64,000 nt of DNA, from positions 144,962-208,961 of the forward strand of contig JARBJD010000114.1 in the NCBI GenBank assembly GCA_033064195.1, read 5' to 3'. The notes beneath the pieces were generated by a model. It saw only the letters and a list, made by a program, of their open reading frames with translations. It made no database searches and was not told the origin of the DNA. Positions 1-10,740 of this stretch are shown piece after piece (within the stretch, counting starts at the first letter, position 1; each line of letters begins with the position of its first letter). The translations under genes were made by a program, and so were the position numbers. Source of the stretch: Blattamonas nauphoetae. Lineage: Eukaryota; Preaxostyla; Oxymonadida.

Positions 1-3000
1 TCCTCTTCGTGTTCGTTTTCTGATTGTGGAATGGGTGATTCTGCATCTGGCTTGTCTTTCGTTGTTTCGAGTTTGGGCTGTTCTTCTTTGTTCTTTTCGG
101 CTTTCTTTTCTCTGACTGCATTCTCAGCTTTGGCAAACATTGAATTGATCTCTCTCTTCCATTTCTCCTTTGTGTCATCTTCATCACTCGTCGCCTCAAC
201 GTCGTGGCTCGACTCATTCACAACTGTCGACATTGGTTCATCGATCAAGACATGATGTGGACGTGTTGGCATTTCTGTTTCTTCATGATGACTGTGTGAC
301 GAACTTGCATCCGGTTGAGAATCCGATTCTGAGTCTGTCTGCGATGGACTTTCTTTTGGTGTTGGGTCTTCTTTGTGGAAACTGGTTTTCGTTTCTGTTT
401 CAGGCCACTTCACATCTGTCTCTGTCTCCTTGCCGTCCTCTCGAAAACTTTTTGATCCGAAGTTGTCCGATTGAGAGAGTTGGAAGAGTGAAATGTCGCT
501 GTCTGAGTCTCCACGGCGTCGAGGGGTGATTGGAGGCATGTCTGGAGTGATGATGGCTGATTCAACTCCCACAAGTCCAACAGATCTCAGACGACTGTTT
601 GAATGTTGGACACGGCGCGCCAAACGCGAGGAGTGTTGTGAAAGAGAGGAGGAATCGCGAGATTGATACGAGGCAGGTGATGATGGTGAACTGTTTGATT
701 GTGACTGCCTGCGGTGAAAGTGAGGAGCCTCACGAAACGATGGAGAGGAGGGCGAAGAGCTCTCAGATTCTGTTTGGGAGATCTCTGCAGAGGGTTCCAC
801 TCTGTTCTTCCTTGCAGCTGCGGTGGCCCAGATATCAGAGAGATCCAGCACTTGTTTCTTCTCTACTTTCGGGTGTTCGAATTGTTCTTCATCGCTGACA
901 TCTCCGCCTCGCTGCATTTTTCGGTCCCAATCGCGGAAACTCCCAGCCTCGCTTCTTTCGTCCTCCGCCTCTTCACCTCCTTCAGAGTCTCTTTCCGAGT
1001 CTTCTGAGATATGTTGTGAGATCTCGAGTTTGTCGCTGCGTGGAGTGTCGAAAGAATCGAGAGTGGAATTGAACTCGTTAGACTTTCTGAGAAGCGGGAA
1101 GCCTTCCTGTTTCTGCCGTTCTCTTTCCTGTCTGTAGTGCTCTTTCAGTCGGGCTTGTTCTTGCTTGGCCCATTCGAGATCTTGCTTTTCCTTTTCTTCC
1201 CTTAGGCGTTTGAGTCGAGCAAGTTCGTCCTCTTTTGATTTAATTAGCTTGAGTCTTTCCGATTCTTCAGCTTCTTTCTCTTTCCGACGCCTTTCGTTCT
1301 CTTCCTGTTCGATTCGTCTTCTCTCTTCGATCAGCTGTCGCTCTTCCTCTTTTCGGATTTCTTCCAAACGTTGTTCTTCACGAATTCTCTCATCCTCCTC
1401 TTTCCTTCGTCTTTCCTCTTCCTCCTTCCTTTGCCTTTCCTCCACCTCTTTCCTTCGCCTTTCTTCCTCCTGTTCCTGTCGTTTCAGTTCTTCCTTTCGC
1501 AACCGCTCTTCCTCCTCTTGTTGTCTGAGTTCTTCTTGAAGTCTCTCTCTCTCCTCTTCCTCTTTTCGAAGTCGCTCTTCTTCTTCCTTTCGGAGTCTTT
1601 CTTCCTCCTCTTCCTGTCTTTTTCGTTCCTCCTCCTCTTTCAGGAGTCTCTCTTCTTCTTCTCGTCTTTGTCTTTCTTCTTCTTCTCTCCTCAATTTTTC
1701 TTCTTCCTGTTCTTTCCGCAATCGCTCCTCTTCTGCTTTTCTCTCTTCTTCCTTCCAAAGCTCTTCCAGTCTTCTTTCTTCCTCCTTTCGCTCTTCCTCC
1801 AATCTCCTCTCTTCTTCTTTTCTCTCTTCCTCCATTCTCCTCTCTTCTTCTTTTCTCTCTTCCTCCATTCGTCTCTCTTCTTCAAGACGTCGCTCTTCTT
1901 CTCTCCTTTCTTCTTCCAATCTTTTTTCTTCCATCCACTTCTCCTCTGCCCTTCTCCTTTCATCTTCGCGTATTTTCTCTTCTCGGATGCGTTCTTCTTC
2001 TCTCCGTGCAATCTCTTTTCTTCTCTCCTCTTCCTCACGGATTCGCTCAGCCTCCTTCCGCGCGTTTTCAGCTTGCACCTGCGCTTCCAACTGTTGTCGT
2101 AGTAATTCCACTTGTCGTTCCAATTCGTCTCGTTCAATTTGGAGTTTGACCTCAATTTCTTCTTTGATTAGATTTTCTTTGTATCTCTCCTCCTCTTCCA
2201 TCCCTTTCCTTTCCTTGTCCTCCATTTTCTCTCTTTCTGCAACCTTTCTTTGTCGGATTGCTTCTTCTTTGAGACGTCTCTCCTGCTCCTCCTGTTCCTT
2301 TCTCGCTTGCTCCTTCGCTTGTTTCCGTCTCTCCTTTTCTCTTCTCTCCTCCTCTTTCTTCTTCTCTTCTTCTGCCTCTTTTCGGAGTCGCTCTTCCTCT
2401 TCTCGCAGTTTTTGATCACGCAACCTTTCTGCTTCCTCTCTTTGCTCTTCCTCCTCACGTAATCGATCTTCCAATTCGATTCGTTGGGACTCGAGTGTTT
2501 TGATGGTGTTGTCCATATCTTCGAACTTGCTCTTCCACATCTCTTCCTCCATTCGCAGTCTTTCATCTTCTAATTCTTGTCGGTGCCTCTCTTCTTCTTC
2601 TCTCTTCTTTCGCGCTTCTTCTTCGCGACGTTGTTCAGCTTTCAGTTGACTCTCTTCTTCTCTTTCGATTCGTTCAATTGTCGCCAGCATCCTTGCTCGA
2701 TGATCCTCTTCAGTCATCTTCACAAGCTCGTCCTGACATCTCTTTTCTTCCTCCCTTCTTCGCTCGTCCTCCTTCCTCTTCTCTTCGTATCTGAGGTGGA
2801 TATTGTCAATTTCAATTTGGCGGAGAATTGCGTTCTCCTTGACAGCTGCATCGACCTGTTTTCCAAGATTCTGAAACGAGATCGAGAGAAGTCAGAACGA
2901 GAAAGGGGATACAGCGTTTTCTGCCTCCAGTTCAGCGATTTCATTCGATGCGAATTGGATTCGGTCTCGGAGTTCGTCTTCTTCGTTGTCGACTGTCTCG

Positions 3001-5191
3001 AATTGTTCGGCGTGAGCAACCTCTTCCTCGAGAAAGTCGGTCTCTTCGATCTCTCTCTTCAGGACGCCTAAACAGGAAGCGAATAATGAGAAAGATGATC
3101 AAAAATGGAGAAAGGACTCAGAGCCCATACAGTTCGCGATGGTTCTCTGGAAGTTCTCATCCATGAGCTGATCGAGTGTGTGCTGGAAGTTCTTCAACAC
3201 TGCTTTGCTGTTCGTCCACTGCCTGAGATTGTCAAAGATGGGTTCAACCATCCCGTCGATGTTGAATTGCGACGAGAGAGTCTTCTCCAGATCCGCTCGC
3301 ATCCTTTCGATGTACTTTTCAGTCTTCTGTCTTTCCGACTCTCTTTCTTCTTCTCGTCTTTGCCGTTCGGTGTCGCTTCTGTTGATGTAATCTGCCATCA
3401 TCTGTTTCCGAACGCTGTCTTCTTCGTGAATGAGGAGTTGAGTCAGTTGGTCCTGTCTAAACTGTTCCTCCTGCCTGTCAAGCTCTTCTTCTCTCCGTTG
3501 TTGGTCCTGTTTCTCTTTCTCTTCTGCTTCCTTTCTCTTTTTCTCTTCTAAACGTCTTTGTTGTTCGTCCAACCGCTTTTGTCTTTCGTCCAAGAGCTGC
3601 CGTTGTTGTTCAAGTTCAGCAGCACGTTCCAGTTCTTGCTGAATTCTTTCTTGTTGAAGTTTTTCCTGTTGAATCCTTTCCTGTTCTTCAATTTTCTTTT
3701 TTTCAGCCTCGCGCTTCCGTCTTTCCTCTTCAAGTCGCTCTTCCTGTTTGCGTAGCATTTCTTGTTCTCTGGCTTCTTGTTCCAATCTTTGCTTCTCTTG
3801 AAGGATTTTTTCTTTCTGAATGCGCTCCTGTTCAATTTTCTGTTGTTCTTCTTTGACTCTGTTAGCTTCAGCAAGTTGTTGTTCTTCCAGAATTTTCTTG
3901 GCTGCCTCCTCTTGAATCCGCTTTTCTTCTTCAAGTCGTTTCTTCTCTCGGAGCTGCCAAATTGTTAAACCTGTTGGCGTGGATGGTATAGGATTAATTG
4001 TATCTTCAGGCGCGTATGGATTGAGAGATGAATCATCTTCTGGAAGGATTGTTCCGCTTTTAGACCTTTGCAAGACACGAAGTCTCATCTGCCGCATTTT
4101 ATTATAGAGCATCTTGTAAGCACCTTTGATTTGGCTGAGCTGGAGAAGATCACGAGTTGTTGGTCTGTCGGCCGGTTCATCAGCGAGGAGTTGAAATAAC
4201 AGAAGTTTTACCGGCTGAGTCAGGTTTCTTCGACATGATGATTTCAAACTTTTGAGTGATTTATCTGCAGGAAGCTCCTGTCGAGTTGCAAGACGCCAGA
4301 AAATCAAGCCAAGCGAATATATATCTCCACTCTCAGTTACACTGGATAAGAATGAAGTATAATAAAAAATAGAGGAAAATAATAGTGCTGACAGTTTGTT
4401 TGATGTGACTTCCGGAGCAGCGTAGGGATTTTGACGCGATTTATCATCGTCTAAATATCGAATTATTCCGTAATCAGCTGAACAGAAATTGGAAAAAAGT
4501 TGAGGATGGCAATAAAACATCAGTATACTCAAGGCCAGATGGTTCGGAGTGAGACAGAAAATATTGCACGGTTTTAAATTTCCATGGACGACCCAATTTT
4601 TGTGAAGAGCATGTAAGGCCACAACCATCTGTGTCAAGAGGGTCAGTAGGGTCTAAATATCATAAACAAGTGGAATAATATGTTTTTAGTGATGGATATG
4701 TTGTATAAGGATAAAGTCGTTCAAACGTTCTCATCGACATCATGTCCCCGTTTGACATATGAATCAATTTTTGATTGCATTGATTCATATTTATCGCAAT
4801 GTTCAATGATCAGTTCACAATTCCCGCTGTCTTGAAAGAAATCGATGTATTTTAGAAGAGATGGCGATCGGAGGTGAACCAACGCCTCCATGTCCAGAAC
4901 GAAATTGTCGAGATCTGTAATCCATGACTTTGGAAACGACTTTTTGATTAAAGTCTCCTTCGGTGATGTTCGTGAAAGCTTTTTTGCCTGTGTAAGACTC
5001 CCTCGACTCAGGAGTACCTGAGTATATTTCTGGAGATCCACTTTGGGTCCAGGACGATGATAAAACAGGAAATGAAAGTAAGAAAAAAAGTACAATGATT
5101 CTGACGTTGCATTGGTATCCAGAACTCTCAGATGAATGAGGTCTGCCACTATTTCGATTGCGTGAAGAAGATCCTGCCCAGAAATGAACAC
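1..5191 (-). CDS. NEK-like pseudokinase with long coiled-coil tail (partial, 3' end outside window)
   Basis: Minus-strand gene running off the left edge. The exons I can place are 1-2870, 2913-3067, 3131-4341, 4393-4477, 4529-4652 and 4727 to about 5191, separated by GT-AG introns of 42-74 nt. The N-terminal part is a protein-kinase fold: a beta-3 lysine in LIKKSF, a C-helix glutamate in MEALVHL, a catalytic loop reading HGNLKPCN, a DYG metal-binding motif once the 4478-4528 intron is removed, and an APE motif (NPYAAPEV). The catalytic Asp of HxD is Asn and the glycine loop is eroded (LLSRGSLTQ), so phosphotransfer is doubtful. After the kinase come over 1,100 residues that are almost all E/R/Q/K heptad-like coiled coil, then an acidic, serine-rich disordered segment towards position 1. 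The start is unresolved: there is no ATG in the reading frame near 5191, so another exon may lie upstream. The fold assignment is firm; the role (scaffold or cytoskeletal) is inference. Confidence 0.75.
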
Positions 5192-5252
5192 ATGGACGTC
5201 AAGAAAATAGATTATCGAGAGTTTGATGATTTCTTTCTTATTTTATACTAGA

Positions 5253-5846
5253 ATGCTTCTCGAGTCGGAAGTTTTTATGGAGATTCTCCGAAAACCGTTC
5301 TTTGATGATGTTTGGATTGGTGATTGGGCATCATTTGGCCATTTTTTCTCGGAGGACGAGTGCTCAAGCATTCAAAGTCGATGGGAAACTCCTATTCAGT
5401 GCCTTGTTGAGATTTCAACAAATCCTAATTTGAGTGAACAACTTCTAGGGAAGACCTTTGCCGAATGTATCGGCCTCGATAACGAGTCACTTTCAAATCG
5501 AATTGCAAAGGTTTTAATGCAGTACGCAGGGACAATTCGATGGATTGTGGTTGATGGGGAGGGGTACGTCACAAATCATCTCGTTCTGGGACCAGAATGG
5601 AACGATTGGCAGGATCTCGTCAGTTCACTCACTAACAAAGCCGTACAGGCGCTTAATGATCTCTGGCCCACACCGTACAAGTGTCTTCTAGATTTTGCCA
5701 CATATCCAACACAAAAACTCTCTGATTTCAAGCAGACATTGGAGGAAACTCCAGACATTGGGATGATTGATGCACAGCAAATTTTTCAGATCATCAAAAT
5801 CAAAGTCAAACAGTTGAAGTTTTTACGACCGAGTCAAGATGATTGA
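5253..5846 (+). CDS. hypothetical protein, about 198 aa
   Basis: Open reading frame of 198 codons starting MLLESEVF; an in-frame ATG at 5226 would add nine residues. It lies head-to-head with the pseudokinase gene and converges on pyridoxal kinase, whose stop is at 6021. Composition is ordinary globular (Trp, Leu and Ile rich, no low complexity), with the phrase IRWIVVDGEGYVTNH near residue 100. I recognise no family. The sequence just before ATG 5253 ends in TATACTAG, which could be a splice acceptor, so an upstream exon is possible. Confidence 0.6.
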   Translation: MLLESEVFMEILRKPFFDDVWIGDWASFGHFFSEDECSSIQSRWETPIQCLVEISTNPNLSEQLLGKTFAECIGLDNESLSNRIAKVLMQYAGTIRWIVVDGEGYVTNHLVLGPEWNDWQDLVSSLTNKAVQALNDLWPTPYKCLLDFATYPTQKLSDFKQTLEETPDIGMIDAQQIFQIIKIKVKQLKFLRPSQDD

Positions 5847-6020
5847 ACGTTTTGTTTGTTTTCATTTCACAGAATATCTTTCTTCACCCAAAAACGAATG
5901 AAAAACGACAGTGCTGAAGAAAATGACTCAGGAAATCCGAGTAAAACAATAGCGACGAAAACAAAACGGATATAAAATAGAGAAATGGTCACCGACGAAC
6001 GGATCATCAGGACGTGATTG

Positions 6021-7406
6021 TCATTTCTCATCAATAGCGAAGAATTCCGGGATGGAAGCTGTAACAAGTCGAAATAGAAAGGGTATAAGTGATGGGAGGG
6101 AAATGAGATACATTTTAATTCTTCTTGTGATTCCATGAGCATCAGTTCCTGTTGTTGGAATTTGTCCGTTTTTTGGATGACTAAGTTCAGGGCAGTGATG
6201 GCATTCTCGCATGCCAACTTTAGGATATGGTAATTGAATTTTGCGCGTCCTTCAAGAGGAAACGATGGCATAGTGTGTGTCTGTGAATCGTTCTCGCATC
6301 GTAACTTGATGAGGTTTGATAGAAGAAGGGCTGCAAAGCAATCACCCGTCCCACCGTAATTGTAATGAACATACGGAAAGTTTATCGAAAAAATGGAGTT
6401 GGAGACATCCTGATGAGAGAATGATTGTGTCTGATCGAACGAAGCTGAAGTATTTGGTGATTGAGGTGGGGTTGGGAAGGAATGAATGGAATGCTGTGGG
6501 TCAGTACTTTGTGAAGGAGCATTTACAGGAGATGGAGAACAAAGTGGGCTGGAATGTGGTGTGGCATCCTCATTGTGATTGATTCCGACATCATCTCGCA
6601 TCGAATTAAGAATACTACAATAAAGAGTCATCATCGGAGATGGAGATGATGGCGTTTTTGAGTCAGGGACACCGGAGTAGTCAATCGATGAGAGGTCATC
6701 AATGTCAAAGATTGATTGATCGGTTCTGTTTCCATCCTCATCGAAACGAATGCTTTTCAAAATGATGACTGAGGTTCCATATTTCCCATGGAGACGTTGA
6801 AATCCTTTGAAAACATCGGCCTTATTTCTTATTGGAATTCTGGCTAGTGATCTGAACAGTTGAGTCGAGAATGGAACATACTCAAATTCGAAGAGATTTG
6901 GAAGAAGAATATCAGCCTGACCAATAACATCCTGTTGGTAAATTTCAGTAAGTTCTGAGCTGACGTAGTAATGTCCATTATCTCCCATGACAGGATCACA
7001 AACAAACAACGGTTTTCTTTCATTTGTTCTCAATTTTGCGATACATGAAGCAACTTCTTTGAGGAGAGATGGCTGACCAATATACCCCGTGATAACGTAT
7101 GCATAATTGAGGAGTTTGTTTGTCTGGAGGCCGTCCGCAAGTTCCTTGAACTCCGGACCTTGCATTCGTGTTCCTGGGTGTCCTGGATAATTGGAAGGAG
7201 CACTAACTACAGGAGAGAATTCAGAAAATGATCATGAATGCAGGAGTTTCTGAAAGATGCGTACGTTGGACAGTGTGTAAGAAATCAGCAGGAATTTGGT
7301 TCAGAAAGAAAATTGGCTGAGCACATTTATTACCGACATTGCCAAAGACAACGTGACTTTGAATTGATAAGACAGTACTATCATGAGGCACAGTTCTGAA
7401 GGCCAT
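6021..7406 (-). CDS. pdxK: Pyridoxal kinase (vitamin B6 salvage)
   Basis: ATP-dependent phosphorylation of pyridoxal to pyridoxal 5'-phosphate, a cytosolic ribokinase-like enzyme. Exons are 7265-7406, 6882-7206, 6112-6851 and 6021-6058; the sum is 1,245 nt, giving 414 residues and a TGA stop. Family hallmarks in order: SIQSHVVFGNVGN near the start, SNYPGHPGT restored by the first splice, GYIGQPSLL, CDPVMGDNG around residue 118, PNLFEFES restored by removing a 30-nt intron (6852-6881), and the GGTGD anion-hole and catalytic-Asp motif around 322. The usual enzyme is about 310 residues; the excess is a Ser/Pro-rich insert of about 100 residues just before GGTGD. The C-terminus after the last splice is SSIPEFFAIDEK. 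The start at ATG 7406 fits the family N-terminus. Confidence 0.93.
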
Positions 7407-7556
7407 CGGTTGATCACACCCATGGAACGAAAACGTGAAAAACGTCACCGAAACCAGAAAGGGTGTGAACCAATGGAAAACGAATAATAATAATGGTGAA
7501 GTGTTCTCAAAAATGAAGACTCAGACAGCAATCGAAGCATGCAGAAGGGTGCGATT

Positions 7557-8347
7557 TCAAGACACACCAGTTGTGTTCGTTGCCAATGGAGGGGCCCTCA
7601 GACATTGCTCAGCATAGATAAAAAGATGGCGTTGGACAAGTGGGTGAAGAGAATCAAGGTCAAATTGGACGAGTTTGTTGCCAGAGATCTTGGCTTTTTC
7701 AACAGACGAATTAAGGAGGAGTGTGCAAAGACTGGACAATTGTTCATGAGAGAGTCTTTGAATATTCTCATAAAATAGTTCTGTTTCCTCTATGGTCAAT
7801 GGTTGGGCACCGCCCTCGATTGGGGTCAGTACTGTCTCTGGGTCAACCTGGGAATGGGCTCCCAGAAGAAGGGGTTCAACATTCAAGAGTTCTTCTTCAG
7901 AATACCGCTCATCAGGAGTTTTCCACCATCTGCGAGGCTGGGCTTTTTCGATCAGTTCGATCTGATATGGCCTGATGAGAGAATTGCCTCGAAGTCGCTT
8001 TAACAGTCCTGATTGGATCTTTCGAGCGTCAATAGAGACTGGGTTTTGTGCTGCATTGAAGTGGTAACAATTGTCGAACGTTTGAAATATGTCATGGATT
8101 ACATCATCTACAGAATCATTATATTCTCCATAATCGATCTTTCGGCATATTGTACCAAAATCCATCGGTCGTGTGATAATTTGACGGTATGTTGGGATTT
8201 GGAGGAGCTCGGGATTCACTCGTTCTGCAAAGACGAGTCCTGAAGGTGTTTGGATAATATTTTTCAATGTTTCTTTCAAAAATCTTCAAAAATATGAGAA
8301 AAGAAAAGAAAGAATGACTGTAGGATCTGTTTATTTGGATGTGTCAT
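7557..8347 (-). CDS. Short BET protein: one bromodomain plus NET domain
   Basis: Exons 8319-8347 and 7557-8283, joined across a 35-nt intron, give 251 residues. Residues of about 10-115 form a bromodomain: YRQIITRPMDFGTI is the ZA loop region, and FDNCYHFNAAQNPVS holds the acetyl-lysine-binding Asn. Residues of about 175-240 form the NET (extra-terminal) domain beginning LTIEETELFYENIQRL. This order defines the BET family, which binds acetylated histones and recruits transcription factors in the nucleus. Animal BET proteins usually have two bromodomains; a single one resembles plant GTE and some protist proteins. The ATG at 8347 is chosen because the splice restores a continuous N-terminus (MTHPNKQILQFLKETL). 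It shares a 111-bp divergent spacer with the next gene. Confidence 0.9.
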
Positions 8348-8458
8348 TCTGTGGCGACTTATACTAGAAGTATGGGTCCATTCGAACCTCACTTTGTTTG
8401 TCAGTTTTTATTGACTATTTATCTGATCATTGTCTTCCCATTGCATTACATTAGAACA

Positions 8459-9057
8459 ATGTTTCCTTCAAATACACCTGGTGTGAAGCCTACCTCAGAA
8501 CCAATCCGGCATACAAATCAAGAATCGTCCATGAGTCGTGATGACATTGAACAGGCTAGAATTGAAGCAAAACGTCGAAAATTCCAACAACTTGAACAAG
8601 ATCGAATGAAATTTTACAGTGGCTCTCCACAGGAAATTCAAGAAGTGAAGTATGCCCATGTCATGCGTATTCTCCTGAACATTCAGACAACAACGTTATC
8701 AAGAGCTGAAAGCAGAGAAAGATTTATATGAACATCAACGCAAACAAAGGCCTGTCGATCATAGTGCGCCAGTGTGTTCTTTCACGATCCAATTATTTCC
8801 ACTCATTTTGTAGCTCCCTGGAACTGATGTTTCTACCCAACGGTTAGACGAACAAACACAAATTCAAAATCAACGCAAACAACAAGAAATTTCACTTCGT
8901 GAAGAAAATAAACGCGTTTGTCATCTTTCAACGTTTCAAATCAATCCAGCTTGCCGAAGCAAGAGCTGCAGAACGTCAGAGAGAAAAGCAAAGAGATGCC
9001 CAATATGTCGAGTCCTCTGAACAATTTATGAATACATTTGGAAAGTCCCTCCGGTAG
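8459..9057 (+). CDS. Small coiled-coil protein (161 aa), function unknown
   Basis: Exons 8459-8649, 8687-8771, 8814-8915 and 8950-9057 sum to 486 nt with a TAG stop. The introns are 37, 42 and 34 nt, with donors GTATGC, GTGTGT and GTTTGT. The protein is almost wholly helical and charged, with segments such as QARIEAKRRKFQQLEQDR and AEARAAERQREKQRD, and it ends in QFMNTFGKSLR. Residues of this kind occur in filamentous flagellar-microtubule proteins, but I cannot assign a family. An AATAAA lies at 9274-9279, 217 nt after the stop, and may be its polyadenylation signal. It is transcribed divergently from the BET gene. Confidence 0.7.
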
Positions 9058-10740
9058 ATTAACACAGCACCTCATCCACTTTCTTTTTTGGTATTTTTGT
9101 CTGAACGCCTGATAGCTTTCAATGGTCAACATCACCTCATCAACCACACGACTTGATTGGATTGTTCACATATTAATCGAAGAACAGAACAGGACAGACA
9201 ACGAATGAGAGAAGGGACATATACTGCCCGACATGACGACTTGATTCGGCTGTAAAACGGTTGTATTTTACTGAATAAAGAGACAATGTGTTTCACTTTT
9301 CTATCAAAGATAATTTAGAGAGGTAGAGACCTTGTGACAAAAAATTGGACACCAAAAAATTCTGAATGACGTGAAAACTGTAAAATTAAAAAAATGATGG
9401 ACATGTTCTTCACGACATGACACGTGATTCACTTCATCCTACTTGATCCCTCGAACTTTAAATTTTTTAACTCTACGAGAGTAACACTCGAGGAGGCTGT
9501 CACTGAATGAGAGAACGCTGATTCTAGTACTTTCTTGTGGGATCGAGTTCTCACCTCGCACGATTTTTGGACGAAGGAAGTCTATTGTAACGTAAATCGC
9601 ATAAATGTCAAAAATAATTGAAACGAGCGTTCACGAAATGTGTTTGATGAGGTTAAAGTCGGTACTGATTGTTTGAAAGTCTTTCTGACCGATATTGCCC
9701 TGTTTGATTCTGGGAAGTTTTATGTTTTTCTTGTTTCAACCAACACAATCACTGAGAAGGACCCGAGTGTGGTGGAGAGGGTCCATCTTGGCCTTAGTGA
9801 GAAGTTTGACGAAAGTGTCAGTGAATGTTTTCATTCCATGATATTTTCAGACACTCAAAGTTTGTCAGTTTCAACTCATCCCAGCACATCACCAAATCCC
9901 GAGTTTTCTTTGATGATCACACAACCTTGATTCTCAGCGTGGTGTGTCTTTTCTCTTTGTGACTTCTTCACTTTCTCTCGTCCTCTCTCGCACATTCTTC
10001 ACATCGCCAAACAGACAAAACTCTTAAGAGAAACATTTCGAAAGAGTGACATTTCCGATGGTGCAGCGATTTTGAAAACGATGGGGCTGAAAGAGAGGAA
10101 CTCTGTGACATTTCCTGAAACTGATTCGACTCACTTAGAGGAAGCGTTGGAAAGAACGGTGTGATTTTTGATTTCGAAATCTGTCTTTCGATGAACGGCT
10201 GACCTTTATGACACGTTTTTGAATCTGAAATGAACAGAATTCAATGTCTTGACGGTTGCGAGCTGTGGCTGGTTTTTCTTTCGCAACTCACTGTCCATCA
10301 TCGGTATTCAGCGTATCGGTGTCCTTGGATACTGCATTGACAGAGACATGGAGCGAGCGAGTTGACTTATTTCTTCCTTTTCATTTTCTTCATTCAATCT
10401 GCTTCTATCTATCACTTGACATTCACAATCCTGGATACATTCAAGAGTGATATCGGTTGTGAATCACGTGTCATGTCGTTCGAAGTATGTCCCCCTACAG
10501 TAGCATTTCATGTCATACTCTCTTATTTTTCACTGTTGTTCTTTCAAAAAAATCGCAGAGATGTATAACTCAAGGTAGTTGAAGTGTGTGTAAAATGAAT
10601 TCTCAACTCTCTCTTGTTCTGTCAAAAAACAAAAATTGTAGCTGGATCAAGTCGCCGTGACGGGCAGTATAAAGGAAGAATAAAGATGAAGAAAATGGAG
10701 AAACAGATACATGAAAAAGTGTTATGATATGCGAACTTGA
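9058..10740. other. 1.7-kb interval with coding-like fragments, no intact gene recognised
   Basis: The plus strand carries an open frame at 9640-9930 (96 codons, includes DPSVVERVHLGLSEKF), another at about 10017-10162 ending in a TGA (includes LKTMGLKERNSVTF), and a further stretch near 10250-10345 (SCGWFFFRNSLSIIG). The frames differ and stops separate them, and no splice model that I tried joins them. They may be remnants of one decayed gene or exons of an unrecognised gene. The remainder is AT-rich spacer. Confidence 0.3.

Noticed and set aside
1371-2102. Plus-strand 243-codon open frame rich in Phe, Leu and Ser
   Set aside because: It is the antisense shadow of the E/R/K-rich coiled coil on the minus strand; the minus frame continues through two motif-consistent splices.
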